64,000 bases of DNA from WVYX01 sp039586815 (GTDB taxonomy: Bacteria; Gemmatimonadota; Gemmatimonadetes; Gemmatimonadales; GWC2-71-9): positions 1 to 64,000 of the forward strand of contig JBDHJR010000005.1 of the NCBI GenBank assembly GCA_039586815.1. Reading direction: 5' to 3'. Below the pieces are notes generated by a model. The model did not search any database. It was not told where the DNA came from and saw only the letters and a program-made list of their open reading frames with translations. Both the position numbers and the translations under genes were made by a program. This document shows, piece by piece, positions 62,825 through 64,000 of the stretch (its first letter is position 1; each line of letters begins with the position of its first letter).

Positions 62825-64000
62825 TTACGGGTTGCCGATCGCTGCCTGGTGCCGGCGCGTCGCGAGTCCTTCGAAGAACGCATCCACCCGGTTCTTGAGC
62901 TGGGCTTCGGATACGACCCGCTTGTCCATCATGTCGGACTCGATGAACAGGCTGGGGATGTCCCGCTGCTCCATGAGCGCCCGTCGGTTGTCGGCGAGGC
63001 CGGTCGACACTGTGCGACAACTCTTGATGGGGTGGTACACGATGCCGTCGGCCTCGTGCTGGTCCACCATGTCCGACAGGATTCCGGTCTGGAAGAACAT
63101 GCTGTCCATCGCGTCTCGCACGCTGACCAGCAGGCCCTCCGCGAGACTCTCGAGGGGCTGATCCAGGTCGTACTGGAACCCCAGGTTGGATCCACCGGAT
63201 GCGAACCAGAGATACGTCGAGTTGACGAACGTCCCGCCCAACTCGGTGAACAGTTCCGTAAAGCGGCGGAAGATCGGATAACACGGCACTCCGACGAAGA
63301 TCAGGCGGTACTGCTCGTCGGTCAGCGTGCCGATGCCGCGGGCGGCCTTGAACTCCATCTCCTCGACCAGGTCTTCGAAGTACCGTGCGCCGGCCTCCGT
63401 ACCCTTGAGGCAGTTGGTGACCCCGAGGTAGATGGTGCCGTCCGACAGGGCGTTGAACAGGGAAGGACGGCTGCGGTTGAGCTCGAGCACCCGCTTCCAG
63501 CACCTGTGCATCGTGTTGGCGTGGCCCATCGTTTCCCGCAGACGGTCGATGTCGAACCGCCGGCCCGTGATCTGCTCGAGGGTGGAGATCAGCTCCTTCA
63601 GCTGTGCCAGCACGTAGCGGCGGTCGTTCTCGAAGTCCTGGTCTCCCTGCCAGGTCTGGGCACCGGCGGCGCGCGAGCCCGGTACGTCGATCACGAAGGT
63701 CGGAGCCCCGTGCATCCGCTCCCAGATCTCCGCCCATTTGATGTAGGTGTTGCAGGCGTTGGTGTAGACGGCGATCGCGGGCTTGGGGATGCGGCCCATG
63801 GGCAACTCGCCGCGGCGCAGCTGCGTGGCCACGTCGGCCTTCACGTAGCCGCAGATGTCCGGCGAATAGCCGTAATCCTCCGCTTCGTTGAGGTACTCAT
63901 GGGCCACGCGCCGCACTGCCGTCTGGAGGGAGTTGATCTCCGGGAACACGACCGGCAGATCGAATGTCTGCAACAGCTCGCACAAGCTGCCCATCACGAA
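62825..64000 (-). CDS. HgdB/BcrB-type 2-hydroxyacyl-CoA dehydratase or benzoyl-CoA reductase subunit, 5' end outside window
   Basis: At least 390 residues, running off the right edge. It belongs to the HGD-D superfamily: PDICGYVKADVA, VYTNACNTYIKWAEI, TNCLKGTE, FVGVPCYPIFRRF and the close IVYHPIKSCRTVSTGLADNRR with IPSLFIESDMMDKR-type end. Members bind a [4Fe-4S] (or double-cubane) cluster and accept electrons from the ATPase. The order HgdB-type, ATPase, ATPase, small protein fits a bcr/bad-type operon; the partner subunit probably lies beyond the window. Confidence 0.85.
   Translation of the reverse strand, partial: FVMGSLCELLQTFDLPVVFPEINSLQTAVRRVAHEYLNEAEDYGYSPDICGYVKADVATQLRRGELPMGRIPKPAIAVYTNACNTYIKWAEIWERMHGAPTFVIDVPGSRAAGAQTWQGDQDFENDRRYVLAQLKELISTLEQITGRRFDIDRLRETMGHANTMHRCWKRVLELNRSRPSLFNALSDGTIYLGVTNCLKGTEAGARYFEDLVEEMEFKAARGIGTLTDEQYRLIFVGVPCYPIFRRFTELFTELGGTFVNSTYLWFASGGSNLGFQYDLDQPLESLAEGLLVSVRDAMDSMFFQTGILSDMVDQHEADGIVYHPIKSCRTVSTGLADNRRALMEQRDIPSLFIESDMMDKRVVSEAQLKNRVDAFFEGLATRRHQAAIGNP

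Overview
This is a high-GC, very compact stretch of bacterial chromosome. Several convergent gene pairs overlap at their stops, and many co-directional genes are joined by ATGA overlaps. The gene mix includes a many-Asp-box secreted BNR protein, DUF885, two protein kinases fused to TolB-like and TPR regions, MacB-type ABC permeases, Tat-exported enzymes and a long single-chain PurL. It points to an uncultured Gemmatimonadota-like heterotroph. That assignment is an inference from content; no rRNA or tRNA gene was seen.

Layout. 1-3571: the end of a secreted beta-propeller gene, then a small gene-cassette array (methyltransferase, alpha/beta-hydrolase lipoprotein, tiny membrane protein) with two integron attC sites and no integrase. 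3567-8735: cysteine synthase-like enzyme, LolA-like lipoprotein-sorting homologue and a giant BNR protein. 8868-16994: a tightly coupled operon with two FAD amine oxidoreductases, threonine synthase, DUF885, a GH109 glycosidase and a galactokinase-type kinase. It converges on a sugar-nucleotidyltransferase and Na+ symporter pair (17269-19953), which together look like a GalNAc/galactose salvage module. 20111-20436: probable structured RNA, closed by a 20-bp helix and followed by an intrinsic terminator. 21037-24951: purL. 25017-28729: small membrane and hypothetical genes. 28892-35393: two paralogous soluble Ser/Thr kinases around a kelch protein and pdxH. 35395-41949: Zn alcohol dehydrogenase, a MacAB-like export operon and small genes. 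41962-44870: PEP carboxykinase and an aminotransferase. 45010-48926: a three-subunit periplasmic molybdenum hydroxylase.

49803-64000 is a catabolic region: thiolase, fused hydroxyacyl-CoA dehydrogenase/enoyl-CoA hydratase, indolepyruvate-type ferredoxin oxidoreductase (iorAB), a transglutaminase-like protein, LeuA-like and isopropylmalate-dehydrogenase-like enzymes, an APC permease and an ACMSD-type amidohydrolase. It ends with two BcrA/BadF-type ATPases and an HgdB/BcrB-type subunit, cut by the window edge. The latter resemble an ATP-driven benzoyl-CoA reductase or 2-hydroxyacyl-CoA dehydratase. A working model is oxidation of (aromatic) amino-acid-derived 2-oxoacids to acyl-CoAs with reduced ferredoxin driving a radical reductase or dehydratase, followed by beta-oxidation.

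The most interesting signals are the integrase-less attC pair, the unassigned structured RNA, the Bcr-like operon, the GalNAc salvage module, and two genes whose expected start codon is not ATG, GTG or TTG.
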